The notes: a model not told the origin generated them from the sequence alone. A stretch of DNA of 64,000 nucleotides from Jacaranda mimosifolia (GCA_018894105.1 CM032133.1:12166501-12230500); one strand, 5' to 3'; numbered from the stretch's first letter, positions 30,579 through 42,900 are shown. Translations and numbers: made by a program.

Positions 30579-31290
30579 TGATATGAACACTAGAGGGCAA
30601 GACGGTCATTTTTTAAGTTGAAGGGAAAAATGGAGATTGCATGTTAGTGGGACCTATCACAAGAGCAAAGAGGCATATGATAGGTGGCTTTGCAGATTTA
30701 ACTAAGTCATTTGTTGAAGAGATACATTAAGAATGGGCTAAGGAAAAGAAAAATAAGTTAAGAAGTCAAAAAAATGAAGTTGGGCAGCTCATCACCATGT
30801 GTTTGGTGTGTAGGGCTTGAAAGGCCCAGAAAGAATGTCAAAAGAAGTCCCAAATGTGTGGAACTCATGGAGAAAACAAGAAGTTGTGATCAAGTCAAAA
30901 TTCTATTCCAAGTCGGATTTGGGCTTGGACTTGTTGAAGAGATCCATACGCTTAGTTTATATTTTATTTAATTAGACTTGCAAGAAAGGTATAAATACTC
31001 TCTTAAAAACGTGTATGGGCAGATTTTTGATGATTTTTTTTTTTTTTTCATTTTTCTCTCAAGAAAAATCACTACTTTGCTTGTTGCATCAAGAAATTGA
31101 ACAGGTTCTTTCAATGTACTAATTATTTCTAGTGTTTATTCAATTGTTGATTTTTAGTCCTAATTATTTGCATTTCTAAGATCAAGTATCGTAGGGGTCA
31201 AATATGGAGGGTTTTCATTCTAGGGTTTGTTCAATATCAATTTATGTGTTTAGGGTTTTGGGATCAATATATCCTTAGGGTTCTGCATCA
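30579..31290 (+). repeat. family G 5' LTR (element A)
   Basis: 712 bp, TGATATGAACAC...TCTGCATCA. The first ~250 bp carry the remains of the Pol C-terminal tail frame shared by other family G LTRs. A TATAAATA box at 30,990-30,997 marks the likely LTR promoter. Confidence 0.85.
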
Positions 31291-31308
31291 TTTTGTATCA
31301 TAGCCAAC
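31291..31308 (+). other. family G primer-binding site (element A)
   Basis: TTTTGTATCATAGCCAAC follows the LTR; it is a mutated form of the initiator tRNA-Met site TGGTATCAGAGCC. Confidence 0.7.
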
Positions 31309-32160
31309 TCAAGATAAATAGGAATTTATCTTGTGCTTGTCTCTAGCCAAAAAAAATAAAAAAATCGTAAAAAAATAAAAAAATCTAATCCTGAATTGAC
31401 TGTGGATTTTGTGATTCTTTTGTAATTTTTTTTCATATTCCTATCTTGAAGAATTCCAATTGAACACAAAAATTTGAATTTGTAGAATTGGTACCCTAGG
31501 TTGCTCTAATTTTAAGAAATTAAAGTTAAGAGTTTACGAGTGATTCAATTTGAGGGTTTTGACCTAGGCTTTCAAATTCCAAATTGGCATTGCATAAGTG
31601 AAATTGGCTATTTTAATTGATGTTTGGAGTTGATTGTACATCAATTGAGTTAGAATTCAATCATAATCGGCCTTCCATTGTGATTGACCGAATTCTCTTC
31701 CATACTTTCTGTTTTGTCATTTTTATTGATTCTTTGTGTTTTCTTTCTTTGTTTTAGCCTAATTTGCATATGCTCACATTAGATAAGTAACATATTGCAT
31801 TCTTGTTATTTAGTTTGCATAAAAATCACATCATACACATTCTTTCTTGTATGTCATCACATCATTTTCCTTAAAGGTCACATTTACTTTGTCTCTAGAC
31901 TTTGCACTTTTCTTTCTTTGTTAGGTTTTTCATTCCTATTCCCATATAAATACTACTTGTGAATTTGCTTTGAATTGAATTAGTTTGTTTTTGAAATGGA
32001 ACATTCAAAGTGGTCAAGAGAAGTAAAAAGCATAAAAAAAATGAGCATATAAAGAGGGGAAAAGCTAGAATTGAGTGCAAACATGAGAGTTCACATCTAC
32101 TTGAGTGAAACATGTGAGGGAGTGTTTTTGTGAGTTTGTTTTGCTAACATTTCTCGTAGG
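31309..32160 (+). other. family G untranslated leader (element A)
   Basis: AT-rich, stop-filled and conserved with 47,290-48,017 and, in reverse, with 39,240-40,035. It is the spacer between the primer site and gag. Confidence 0.7.
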
Positions 32161-32684
32161 TTGTTAAAATCAGTGCTATTCTGCCAAGGAAGGAGGGTAA
32201 GGAACCCTTTGATGAGGAAGCTAATATGACATCATATATGAAGGTGATGTATAGGCATTTAGTAGTCAATTTCATAAGTTGATTAGTAGGCTTGAAGAGA
32301 TGGATTAGTGGAGAAAGGAGGTGGCACAGGATATTTTTGGGAATGGTGGACGAGTAGGTGAAAGAAATAGAGATATGGGTTTAATCAAGAGATGCTTAAA
32401 GATGAGTTTGATGAGAGCAGTTCGGCTAAGAATAAAGGGGTTGAAGCTAGATTCGAAGCTAAGAGGGACAGCAACTTAAATGCCATTAAGATGAAAATTC
32501 CATCACTTAAAGGTAGAAATGATGTTGAAGCATACTTGAAGTAGGAGAGAAAGGTGGAGTTGATCTTTGGTTGTCATAACCATTATGAACTTTCTAGCAG
32601 CAGTTGAATTAGCTGACTATGCACTAGTTTGGTGGGATCAATTAGTGCAGTCTGGGAGAAGAAATGGTGAGAGACCTATGATAG
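32161..32684 (+). pseudogene. family G gag fragment (element A)
   Basis: Frame pieces read DEFDESSSAKNKGVEARFEA, NLNAIKMKIPSLKGRND, AYLK then a stop where the family has a Trp or Glu codon, and ALVWWDQLVQSG. This is the capsid region of a plant gypsy gag. The sequence ends at GERPM and passes directly into the reversed RT of element B. Confidence 0.8.
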
Positions 32685-32686
32685 TC

Positions 32687-33400
32687 TCAGTCAATAGAGC
32701 AGCTATTGTAGAAAAATCACGCACAAACCTCCTATAAAAAGCTAGCTAATCCATGAAAACTCCTAACTTCACTAATTGTCTTAGGAGTTGGCCATTCTTG
32801 AATAGCCTTCACATTCTCCTCGTCCACCTTAATTCCATGTGTACTCACAACAAACCCAAGAAATACAAGTCTGTCAATGCAAAAAGTACATTTCTTAAGG
32901 TTTGCGTACAACTTCTCCTTCCTAAGAACAGTCAAAACAGCCCTAACATGCATTACATGATCATCTAAGCATTTGTTGTATATCAAGATATCATCAAAAT
33001 AAACAACAACAAATTTACCCAAAAAATCACGCAATGCATGGTTCATTAATGTCATGAAAGTACTAGGTGCATTAGTCAAACCAAATGTCATAACCAACCA
33101 TTCATACAAGCCATATTTTGTTTTAAATGCAATTTTCCACTCATCCCCAAGTTTCTTCCTAATTTGATGATAACCACTTTTCGAATTAATCTAAGTGAAA
33201 ATGCATGCACCCATGTAATTCTTCAAGCATATCACCTAACCTAGGGATAGGATAGCGATACTTAACTCTAATTTTGTTGACTACTCTACTATCCACACAC
33301 ATCCGCCAAGTTTCATCCTTCTTTGGAACCAATAGCATAGGTACAACACACAAATTCATGCTCTCCCTCACATATCCTTTTGTTTGCAACTCCTCCACTT
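32687..33400 (-). pseudogene. family G reverse transcriptase fragment (element B)
   Basis: Right to left: LQTKGYVRESMNLCVVPMLL, VPKKDETWRMCVDSR and [15 protein letters not shown], then after a frame break [17 protein letters not shown] and the catalytic [10 protein letters not shown]. The frame ends at SFHGLASF, where a T run is one base longer than in element D. The remaining bases encode the next RT motif out of frame. The RNA-dependent DNA polymerase core is recognisable but not continuous. Confidence 0.88.
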
Positions 33401-34022
33401 GCCTTTGAAACTCCTTTGACTCCCCAGGATTATATCTATAGGCTGGTTGGTTAGGAATTTGAGATCCAGTACAAAGTCGATTTGATGCTCAATTCCTTGC
33501 AATAGTTGTAAACCCATGGGCATCTCATTAGGGAATACATCATCAAACTCTTCCAATAAAGAGATAAAAACACTAGGCGAATTGGGGTTAAGGTCAGTTT
33601 CAAATAATAAAACCTCCCTATACCTAACCATTATCAAAGCTCTCTTGCCCAGAAAAGCACTCTTTAAATTTCTCTTTTTTTTGCATAGAAACATTACTTT
33701 TTCTCAACTTTTTTACTCTTCACTAACTCGTTCTTTTCACTCCCTTCACTTTTCTCGTTCTTTTCTCTCTTTTCACTAACTAACTTCTCTCTTTCTTGTT
33801 TGCTCTTGTGCAATCACTCACCATTGGGCCTTTATCTTTATTCTTTTCTCCCATGGCCTCTTTTCTCTAATTATTCTTTTTAACCTCACTACCCAAACTC
33901 CCACAAGATGATTGTTGAAGTTTAATCTGGTCAACGTAAACTTTGTTGGGTGATATAAGTGCAAGAGTGACTTTTCTGTCCATTATGCTCAAAGGAATAT
34001 TTATTCTTGCACCTACCATGCA
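33401..34022 (-). pseudogene. family G protease-RT linker (element B)
   Basis: Open pieces read KRALIMVRYREVLLFETDLN then FISLLEEFDDVFPNEMP, the family's segment before RT (EF.DVFP.E.P is typical). A Lys/Glu-rich low-complexity stretch lies at 33,690-33,900. Confidence 0.7.
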
Positions 34023-34304
34023 TTACACGTCTATCAAATTATCATTGCCTACCCAACAACATATGGCCAGCGACTGCATGGGTAATACATCACAAACCAT
34101 TTCATCACTATATCTCCCAATAGTAAAAGGTACCACAACCTGCTTAGTAGCTTTCACCTCTCCACTATCATTCAACCATTGCAGCCTATATGGATTAGGG
34201 TGTTTACCATACTTCAGCCCCAATTTCTCAACTAAAGTGGTACTAGCCACATTAGCACAACTACCCCCATCAATTATTAAGCTACACACCTTACCACCTA
34301 TCAA
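34023..34304 (-). pseudogene. family G aspartic protease (element B)
   Basis: The frame reads MIGGKVCSLIIDGGSCANVA, then STTLVEKLGL and MVCDVLPM. IDGGSCANVAS is the active-site motif of this gypsy group (DGG in place of DSG/DTG). The frame is disturbed after DVLPM, where LLGRPW is expected. Confidence 0.85.
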
Positions 34305-35637
34305 ACATTTGGTGTGAAATATATTTTCTCTTTGTTCTAAGCTTCCCTAACATTCAAGTTCAATGCGCGCCTAGCAACAAGAGATTCACCATGAACAACA
34401 TATTAAACATTATCTTCATCACTAGTAACATCCTCTAAATATGGCATATCAATATCACTACCGTCGGACTTATTATCATCATCAGACTAAGATACAATTT
34501 CACTGCTCATAAGAATCATAGTTTTTTTGCTTGAACATTCAAATGTATAATGACCCAAACCTTGACGTTTAAAGCACTTAATATCCCTATGTCTAGAAGT
34601 AGTAATGGAAGAAAAAGAATTAGAAGTACTGTTTTGTGGAATGGACTTCTTATCCTTGTCCCTTCATGCATCCAGCCCTTTCTCCTTGAACCTAGGCCCC
34701 CATCTCTCTTCTTTGCATCATATTTTTGCCATTTTGAACCCCATTTTGAGTTGGAATTCTAAAATGCTTTGGTTGTTGGAGATCTACAACATCAACAATT
34801 TTCTCTATTCACACCACTGATCAATCTAGCAATTGTCACTTCTATATCCTCCTCTATGTTGGCCTTAATCATCAACATCTCCATCTCCTTATGGTAGTCC
34901 TCAACTGACTTAGACCTCTGAATGTGTCTTTGTACTTTTTGGTGTATCTCCCTATAATAGTAAAATGGAACAAATCTTTTTGTCATAATTCCCTTTATAT
35001 CTTGCCCAAGTCTCAATAGGTCTCTCACCATTCCTCCTCCTAGACTGCGCTAATTGATCCTACCAAACGAATGCATAGTTAGTGAATTGAACTACTGCAA
35101 GTCTCTCACTTTCTTTTGTTCAGAGTAGTTATGGCAATCAAAGTTCAACTCCACCTTTTTCTCCTACTCCAAGTGTGCTTTAGCATCATTTCTACCTTTA
35201 AATGGCGGAATTTTCATCTTGATGACATTTAAATTGCTGTCCCTCCTAACTTTGAATCTAGCTTCAACCCCTATATTCTTAACTGAACTATTATCATCAA
35301 ACTCATCCTCAAACATCTCTTGATTAAACCTATATGGAGGCCAATTTCATCTACCATTCTCAGAAATATTCTGTGTCATCTCCTTACTCTACTCATCTAT
35401 CTCATCAATCCTACTATTCAACTTCTGAAATTGACTAGTAAATGCCTCGTATATTACCTTTATATATGGTGCCATATTAGCTTTCTCATCAAAGGGTTTC
35501 CTTATGCTCCCTCCTTGGAAGAATAGTAAAAAAAAAAAATTGCAAGAAGTGTTAGCAAAACAACCTCACAAAAACACTACCTCACGTGTTTCACCCAAGT
35601 AGATGTGATCCTTCGTATTTGCACTCAGTTCTGGAAA
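34305..35637 (-). pseudogene. family G gag (element B)
   Basis: Frame pieces read MVRDLLRLGQDIKGIMTKRF, VPFYYYREIHQKVQRHIQRS and KSVEDYHKEMEMLMIKAN, then MARLISGVNRE. These are the capsid C-terminal motifs of the family. The zinc knuckle region lies around 34,520-34,580 (GHY equivalent). Stops and frame changes are frequent. Confidence 0.78.
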
Positions 35638-35670
35638 CAAAAACAAGATAAATATGAATTTTTCTCAAGT

Positions 35671-35684
35671 TGGCTCTGATACCA
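35671..35684 (-). other. family G primer-binding site (element B)
   Basis: The minus strand reads TGGTATCAGAGCCA, an exact initiator tRNA-Met type site, two bases from the LTR. Confidence 0.9.
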
Positions 35685-35686
35685 AA

Positions 35687-36402
35687 TGATGCGGAATCCT
35701 AAGGATATAATGATCCCGAAACCCCAAACACACAATTTGATATTGAACAAACTCTAGAATAAAAACCCTCCCTATTGAACCCCTAAGATACTTGATCATA
35801 GAAACGCAAAATAATTGGGAATAAGAATCAGAAATTAAATAAACACTATAAGTAATTAGTACCTTCAAAGAACTTATTCAATTTCGTGATGCAACAAGGA
35901 ACGTCGTGGTTTTTCTTGAGAGAAAAACGTAGAAAATAAATCCATAATCATAAAAAATTTGCCATACACATTTTTAAGAGAGTATTTATACGCTTCTTGC
36001 AAGCCCTAGTTAAAATAAGATATAAATTAAGTCTACAAATAGTAATCCAAGCCCAAATCCAATTAGGAATGAGAGTTTGATTGGTTACAATTTCTTCTTT
36101 TCTCCATGAGTCCCACACGTTTGGGATTTCTTTTGGCATTCTTAGGCCTTTTTCAAGCTTTATACACCAAGCACAAAGTGATGGGTTGCCCAACTTCATT
36201 CTTTTAGCTTCTTGACATATTATTCTCTTCCTTAGCCCATTCTTGATGCTTCTCTCCAGCAAATGACTTAAGCCAAATATACACAAAGCCATTTTTCAGC
36301 CTCTTTGCTTTTGTTGTTGTGATTGGCATGTTGCAATTTCCGTTTTGCCCTCCAATGATGAAATAATCATCTTGCCCTCTAGTGCCTCCAGTGCTCATAT
36401 CA
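35687..36402 (-). repeat. family G 5' LTR (element B)
   Basis: 716 bp; minus strand begins TGATATGAGCACTGGAGG and ends GATTCCGCATCA. Confidence 0.88.
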
Positions 36403-36411
36403 GTGAGTAAA
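36403..36411. other. 9 bp spacer between two same-strand LTRs
   Basis: gtgagtaaa separates the LTR of element B from the LTR of element C. Confidence 0.8.
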
Positions 36412-37133
36412 TGATGCGGAACCTCATAAATATAATAATCTTGAAACCCCAAACACATAATTTGATATTAAACAAACCCTAGAATAAAAACCCTCCCTAT
36501 TGAACCCCTAAGATACTTGATCTTAGAAACACAAATAATTGGGAATACGAATAAGAAATTGAATAAACACTAGAAGAAATTAGTACCGTGAAAGAACCTA
36601 TTCAATTTCTTGATGCAATAGGCAACGTCGTGGTTTTTCTAGAGAGTAAAACGTAGAAAATAAATCAATATTCATAAAAAATCTATCATACACACTTTTA
36701 AGAGACTATTTATACTCTTCTTGCAAGCCCTAATTAATATAAGATATAAACTAAGCCTACAAGAATAATCCAAGCCCAAATCCAATTAAGAATAAGAGTT
36801 TGACTTGGTCATAGTTTCTTCTTTTCTCCATGAGTCCCACATGTTTGGGACTTCTTCATTTGGCCTTCTTGGCCTTTTCAAGCCTTATACACTAAGCACA
36901 AGGTGATAGGCTGTTCAACTTCATTCTTCTGGCTTCTTGACATGTTCTTCTCTTTCTTAGCCCATTCTTGACACATCTCTTCAACAAATGACTTCACCAA
37001 ATTTTCAAAGCCATCTTTCAGCCTCTCTGCTTTTGTTCTTATGATTGGTCCCATTGGCATGTTGCAATCTCTGTTTTGCCCTCCAATGTTAAAATAACCA
37101 TCTTGCCCTCCAGTGTCTCCAATGCTCATTTCA
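36412..37133 (-). repeat. family G 3' LTR (element C)
   Basis: 722 bp; minus strand begins TGAAATGAGCATTGG and ends GGTTCCGCATCA. Its inner edge abuts RT sequence directly, so RNase H, integrase and most of RT of element C have been deleted. Confidence 0.85.
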
Positions 37134-40052
37134 ATCTAACTTAGGGATAAGATAGCCATACTTAACTGTAATTTTGTTGACTGTTCTATAATCTATGCAT
37201 GTCCACCAAGTTCCATCCTTCTTTGGAACCAATAGCACAGGTACAACACACGGACTCATGTTCTCTCCTCAGGATTACTTCTATAGGTTGGTCGGTTAGG
37301 AATTTGAGATCCAGGTACAAAGGTGATTTGATGTTGAATTCCTCTAAATGGTGGTAAACCCGTGGGCATCATCAAGGAATACATCATTAAACTCCTACAA
37401 TAAAGAGACAAAAATACTAGGCGAATTGGGGTTAAAGTCGGTTTCAGATAATAAACCTCTCTATAACTTTCCACTGTCAAAGCTCTCTTGCCTAGGAAAG
37501 CTTTCTTCCAATCTTTCTCTTTTTCATAGAAACATTGCATTTTCTCAACTTTTTTACTCTTCACAGACTCTTTCTTTTCACTCCCTTTACTTTTCTCATT
37601 CTTTTATTTATTTTCATTCACTAACTTCTTCTCTCCCACACATTGTTCTTTCTTGTTTTCACTTGTCCAGTCACACACCATTGGTCCTTTGTCTTTATTC
37701 TTTTCTCTCATGGCCTTTTTTCTCTCATTACTCTTTTTAACCTCACTACCCGAACTCCCACAATAAGATTGGTGAAGTTTAATCTAGTCAAGGTAAACTT
37801 TCTTGGATGACAGAGGTGCAAGAGTGAATTTCTGTCCATTATGCTCAAAAGAATATCTATTCTTGTACCTATCATACATTACATGCCTGTCAAATTGCCA
37901 TGGGTACTACATCACAAACCACCCCATCACTATATCTCCTATAATAATAAAAGCTACCACAACCTGCCTAGAAACTTTTACCTCTCCACTATCATTCAAC
38001 TATTAGGGTGTTTATGACACTTCAGCCCCAATTTCACAACTAAAGTGGTAATAGCCGCATTAGCACAACTACCCCTATCAATTATTAAGATACACACCTT
38101 ACCACCTATCAAGTATCTAGAGGGTGTTTAGCTAATCTTATTTAAAAGGTCTTATAAGTTCTTACATCTTGTAAGATGTTTTTGGACTTTATAAGATATT
38201 AGATCTTTTTTAAAAAATAAGTTCTTCAAATGTTGGGATAAAATAATATCTTGGAGCTTATAAGATGTTAGTAATGACATTTTTGTAATTAATATGATTA
38301 AAATTGAGCTAGCTTGTTAAGATATTCAAAGTAACTTAGGCACTCCTTACTTTTTTAAAAAGAGCTTATAAGCTCCTAACATCTTTTTTTAAGAGCTTAT
38401 AAGCTCATTTTAAAAAAAAAATAAATTACCAAACATTCTTTCACATCTTATAAACTCTCAAACATCTTATAGATCTTTTGAGGAGCTTATAAGCTACTCA
38501 AACACCCTCCTAGTGTGAAATATATTTTCTCTTTGCCCTAGGCTGTCCTCCTTAACATTCAAGTTCAATGCACACGCCCATCAACAAGAGATTCACCATG
38601 AACAAAATATTCAATATTATCTTCATCACTATTAATATCCTCTAAAGGTGGCATACCATTACCACTACCATCAGACTTATTATATCATTGGACTCAGATA
38701 CAATTTCACTACTCATAAGGATCACAATTCTTTTGTTTGGACTTTTTATGCATAATGACTAAAACTTTGACATTTAAAGCACTTAACATCCCTATGTCTG
38801 GAAGTAGCAGTGGAAGAAAAACAATTAGAAGTACCCTTTTGTGGAATGGACTTATTATCCTTATTCCTTGATGTATCCAGCCCCTATCTCTCTTCTTTTC
38901 ATCATATTGTTCCCATTGTGAACCCCATTTTGAGTTGTAATTTGGAAATTCCTTGGCTGCCCTTTTTGCTTTTGTTGTTTCTCCACCTTCATAACCATAC
39001 TCACCAAATCCTCCATCTCCACGTAATGTTGTAAGTCCACAACATCAGCAATTTCTCTATTCAAACCACTTATTCTAGCCATTGTCACTTCTGTATACTC
39101 CTATTAGCCTTAATCAACATCTCCATCACCTTATGGTAGTACATCACCTTCATATCTGCTGTCACATTAGCTTCCTCATCAGAGGGTTCTTTACCCTCCC
39201 TCCTTGGCAGAAATGTTAAAATGGTACTCATTTTAACAACTTGCAAGAAATGTTAGCAAAACAACCTCACAAAAACACTCCCTTACATGTTCCATTCAAG
39301 TAGATGTAAACTCTCGTGTTTACACTCAATTCTGGTTTTTAACCTCTTCATATGCTCACCTTTTTATGTCTTTTACCTCTCTGACGACTTTGAATGTTAC
39401 ACTTCAGAAATCAAATTAATCAATTCAAAGCAAATTCACAAGTAGTATTTATATGGGGAGTAGCAATGAAAATCTAACAAAGAAAGAAAACCATAAAATC
39501 TAGAGGCAAAGTAAACATGATCGGCACGGAAAATGAAGCGATGACACACGAGAAAGAATGTTATCATGTAATTTTTATGCAAACTAAGTAATAAGAATGC
39601 AATATGTTAATGTGAAAAGACGCAAATTAGGCTACAATAATAACAAAAAAACAAAGAATCAATAAAAATGACAAAATGGAATGTATGCAAAAGAATTCAA
39701 TCAATCCCAATGGAAGGCCGATTATGACCCAATTCTAACCCAATTGATGTACAATCAACTCCAAACAGCAATTAAAATAGCCAATTTCACTTATTCAATG
39801 CCAATTGGGAATTTGAAAGCCAACGTCAAACCCTCAAATTGAATCACTCAAGAACCATAACATTAATTTCTTTATCCTTCCTTTAGTTGGTGTTCTCTCA
39901 GACAGGAATATGCAAAAAATTGCTAAAGAATCACAAAACCCACAATCAATTCAAGATCATATTTTTTTTCCATTTTTTTTAATGATTTTTTTTTTTTGCT
40001 AGAAACAAGTACAAGATAAATAGGTTATCTTGAGTTGGCTCTGGATACCAAA
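37134..40052 (-). mobile_element. family G gypsy element C: internal region
   Basis: A minus-strand internal region: a 130 bp RT remnant (37,134-37,260), the protease-RT linker, decayed protease (about 37,870-38,110), gag (38,513-39,200), leader (39,230-40,035) and primer site (40,036-40,050, one extra G). Recognisable words include KKAFLGKRALTVESYREV and REIADVVDLQHYVEMEDLVS. A MITE interrupts protease (38,120-38,509). The 5' LTR at 40,053 is truncated after 66 bp. Confidence 0.8.
38120..38509. mobile_element. Tourist-like MITE
   Basis: A 390 bp insert with terminal inverted repeats GAGGGTGTTT...AAACACCCTC, flanked on both sides by CTA (38,117-38,119 and 38,510-38,512). It has no coding capacity and contains many GAGCTTATAAGCTC-type palindromes. 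The 3 bp duplication and GGGTGTTT ends fit the PIF/Harbinger (Tourist) class. The same place in element B (near 34,300-34,325) is unoccupied. Confidence 0.85.
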
Positions 40053-40118
40053 TGATGTGGAACCCCAAACACACAAATTGATATTGAACAAGAATAAAAA
40101 CCCTCGCTATTGAACCCA
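40053..40118 (-). repeat. family G LTR fragment (5' LTR of element C, truncated)
   Basis: Matches the first bases next to the primer site in other LTRs (tgatgtggaacc, aaattgatattgaacaa, cctattgaacc) with a short internal loss, then stops at unrelated sequence. Confidence 0.8.
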
Positions 40119-42900
40119 GAAAGGAAAGAGCATTAGAATTGGCTTCTGAGCCAAGATGGGTATGTGAGATGGATGGAAAAAAAAAAGATGGGCATGATGA
40201 TGACCCCTATGGATGGCTAGCTATTCCTTCTCTAACTTGGTGCTTACTCCATTATATGGAACAACTACCACCATTCAGGGTTTCGTAAAAATCCAACATC
40301 AATTTTTGTTGTTTCTCTTTGAAAACTTATTCTTCTTTCTGCTTCGACGCCTCTCTCTTCCAATAGCTTTATGTGGTGCCGGCAAGCTTTTTCTTCTCGT
40401 AATTCTCAAGCGAGCTAGTTTGGTTTATAGGATATGGTCTCTAGTGCTCCATTTTTTGTAATAGATGATTATCCCTAGCGAAGGAGCAAAGCAGCTTGAG
40501 TGACAACGAGAGGAGTGAGGTGAGGTTGTTATTGAATTGTCTTTCTTCTCTCCTTAGTTCTGTCTATTATGCAAACTAACAACTCTAACCAAAATTATAG
40601 AGATCCAAGTCATTAGTGGTGTAGATGATCATCGACCAGCTACAGCTATCAGATGTGCTATTAGGAATAGACCATATCATCGATCATAATATGGAAGGGC
40701 ATGCTCTTTCTTTTAATGATGAGTGGCCACTAGTGGACGACAATAGGTGTCTAGTATGTCCTTCTAATCATTATTCGAGGCAGAAGTTCAATCATTAGCT
40801 TGGACTTCTTGTGCCTGATGGTGGGAATGGATTCAACTATGTCTGAAAATGATAGAGTAATGGCTCCATGGCCTATACATTGATATCCAATTCCAGAGCT
40901 AGATGCTTTATTCACTGATCAAGTAATTAGCCAAGTCAAATCAATAGGTACAAACGAAGTGATACCTATTCAGATGAGGTCTCGTAGGATCTCATCACTC
41001 AACTCCTCTGACAATCCTATGTAGGCTGGGAGCAGCTTCACACTTTCACTTGGAAGCCTGGTGTAACAAAGAAGAGAATATTCATTCAACCGACTAGATA
41101 ATCAATGTAAAGAGGTCCGAGTCGATTTAACCAGTTGTCTTAGATGACATCAAGTCTACCAACTACTATCCCCATTTTATTAGCATGCCTGCTTAGCTTA
41201 AAGCGGAAGTCAGGATCGGAAGGGTGCTAATCCTATAGAGAAAAAATGTAAGGAAGGGCACTCAGAGTACAAAGTTAACTTTACAACTAGGACATCATCC
41301 ACATCTACATCATCCTTTAGAGAGTAGATCAAAAGGAAGGTATTTGCCCAGTTTGACATTCATGTTGATATGTATGTCTAGATACACTCCTTAATGTCCC
41401 ATGTTTGGAGCCCAAGCCAATCCAATCACAATAGTCTTTCTTTTCTTTCTGCCTAGCAAGAGTTAAAGCAATAAGAACTACTCTATCTAACTTCTATCTT
41501 CTCTTATTATAGTTACTATAGCTAATCTAAAGCATGGACCTTAGCTTAGTATGGAGGGCAAACTACCTTCTTATAGAGTGCTCTATCCCTAGAAGAACAA
41601 AATTGGAGCATACTTCTTTCCTTGAAAATATATGATACTCAATTTAGATACTGGCTACTAGGAGAGGAATAGTAACATTAGCTAAAATGCCTAGAGAGCC
41701 CGTCACAATAGTGATATCCCTAATTAGTACATTCATTAAGGAAGTCAATCAAAATGGAAAGAATGGTAGATGTGCAAGCTTTTTCGTCCACGAAAAAAGG
41801 ACTTATGCTACATATTGCTATACAAGAAAGGAAGTGAAGCATAGTTGAAAGCACCCCAGGGAGTTTGATAAAAATAACTTGACAAAAAACAACTATCATT
41901 CAGGTGCCATCCTTTGTTATCCAGATTCACTTGTTCCAATATAATGAAAAAAAGAAGGTAAGCCAATGATTATTCAGTAAGCAACCTTTACTCGTGAAGG
42001 GATTGATAGTAAGGTCAAGGACATGGATAGTGCTGGTTAGATTGCTGTATGCTTGAGATGCTTGGACCTTACGTCTTCCTTGTAGTGTAGGACTGTAGCA
42101 TGATTTTTTGAGGGAGACAAATCAACAGGCTGGGCATTCAGGAATTGAATAAATACTAGCATTATTGTTGTCTTTTTGGCCTTGGATGGAAGAAATTGTG
42201 GAAGCAAGGCATATGCGGGGATGAGGATGATATCCATTTCTTTATCCTTGGGATATATGGATATGCATGTGAGGTTTGGGTGCTCCCCTTGGGACTAGGC
42301 CAAAGGACTCTCTATCATCCCCATCGTGCTAATAGCCGATCACACGACTAGAACTATGAACTCATTGATTGTTCTTGGGAAACTGAATACAAAACACAAT
42401 CTGGGGTACTGGGCTTGGCTCAATATTAGGATAGAAGGAAGCTTAGCAAAATGTTTTTAGGCTAAGCTAAGAAAGTTAGACCTAGGTTCGCGACTAATTT
42501 CCTCTACAAAGTAGTAGAATAAGATGCGCGATAACCATACCTTTAGAACAAGAAGGTTTTAATTTTGGAAGATAGGGCTCTAGAAGTGAAGTTCCAAAGA
42601 GTATTATTTTTCTACCATTGAGACAGAACATCCATCCATTCTACCTCAAAAGACACCATAGAAATGATAATGGAAGTTTTACTGAATGAATGAAAATTAT
42701 AATTCGAATAAGAGTTTGATACTAGAAAGCTAGATTGGACTGATCAATTGGAATGATTATGAAAGTTTCTGACAATTTAGATTGCTTAAGAGCATTGCAA
42801 GACTTTCGAGAGTTAATGACAGGGGAAAACGGTTCAAAGGTTTGGTTACAATCATTAGAGATTCATGTTAGCATACTCGATATCATGCTGATCAATTGGA
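40119..42900. other. unassigned block of distinct texture, possible organelle-derived DNA
   Basis: About 2.8 kb with fewer long A/T runs than its neighbours and many words such as ggaagtcaggatcggaaggg, ctagagagcccgtcac and gaagtgaagttcc that remind me of plant mitochondrial spacer DNA. No organelle gene was recognised on either strand, and the open stretch 40,213-40,461 encodes a hydrophobic peptide I do not know. The organelle origin is a guess. Confidence 0.3.

Larger units (their letters stand above)
30579..32684 (+). mobile_element. family G gypsy element A: 5' LTR, leader, partial gag
   Basis: A + strand copy of the dominant gypsy family. Full 5' LTR, primer site, about 850 bp of leader, then decayed gag that breaks off near 32,684, where sequence switches to the minus strand (element B). 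No protease, RT or 3' LTR belongs to this copy. Confidence 0.85.
32685..36402 (-). mobile_element. family G gypsy element B: RT, protease, gag, 5' LTR
   Basis: A minus-strand copy reading, from right to left, 5' LTR, primer site, a leader shortened by roughly 700 bp (junction near 35,638), gag, protease and the first part of RT. It stops in RT, where element A begins. RNase H, integrase and the 3' LTR are absent. Confidence 0.85.

Noticed and set aside
30579..36402. An integrated virus (pararetrovirus) because RT, protease and gag occur together
   Set aside because: LTRs, initiator-Met primer sites and gypsy-type gag/protease/integrase motifs identify LTR retrotransposons. No movement-protein or coat-protein-like region was seen.
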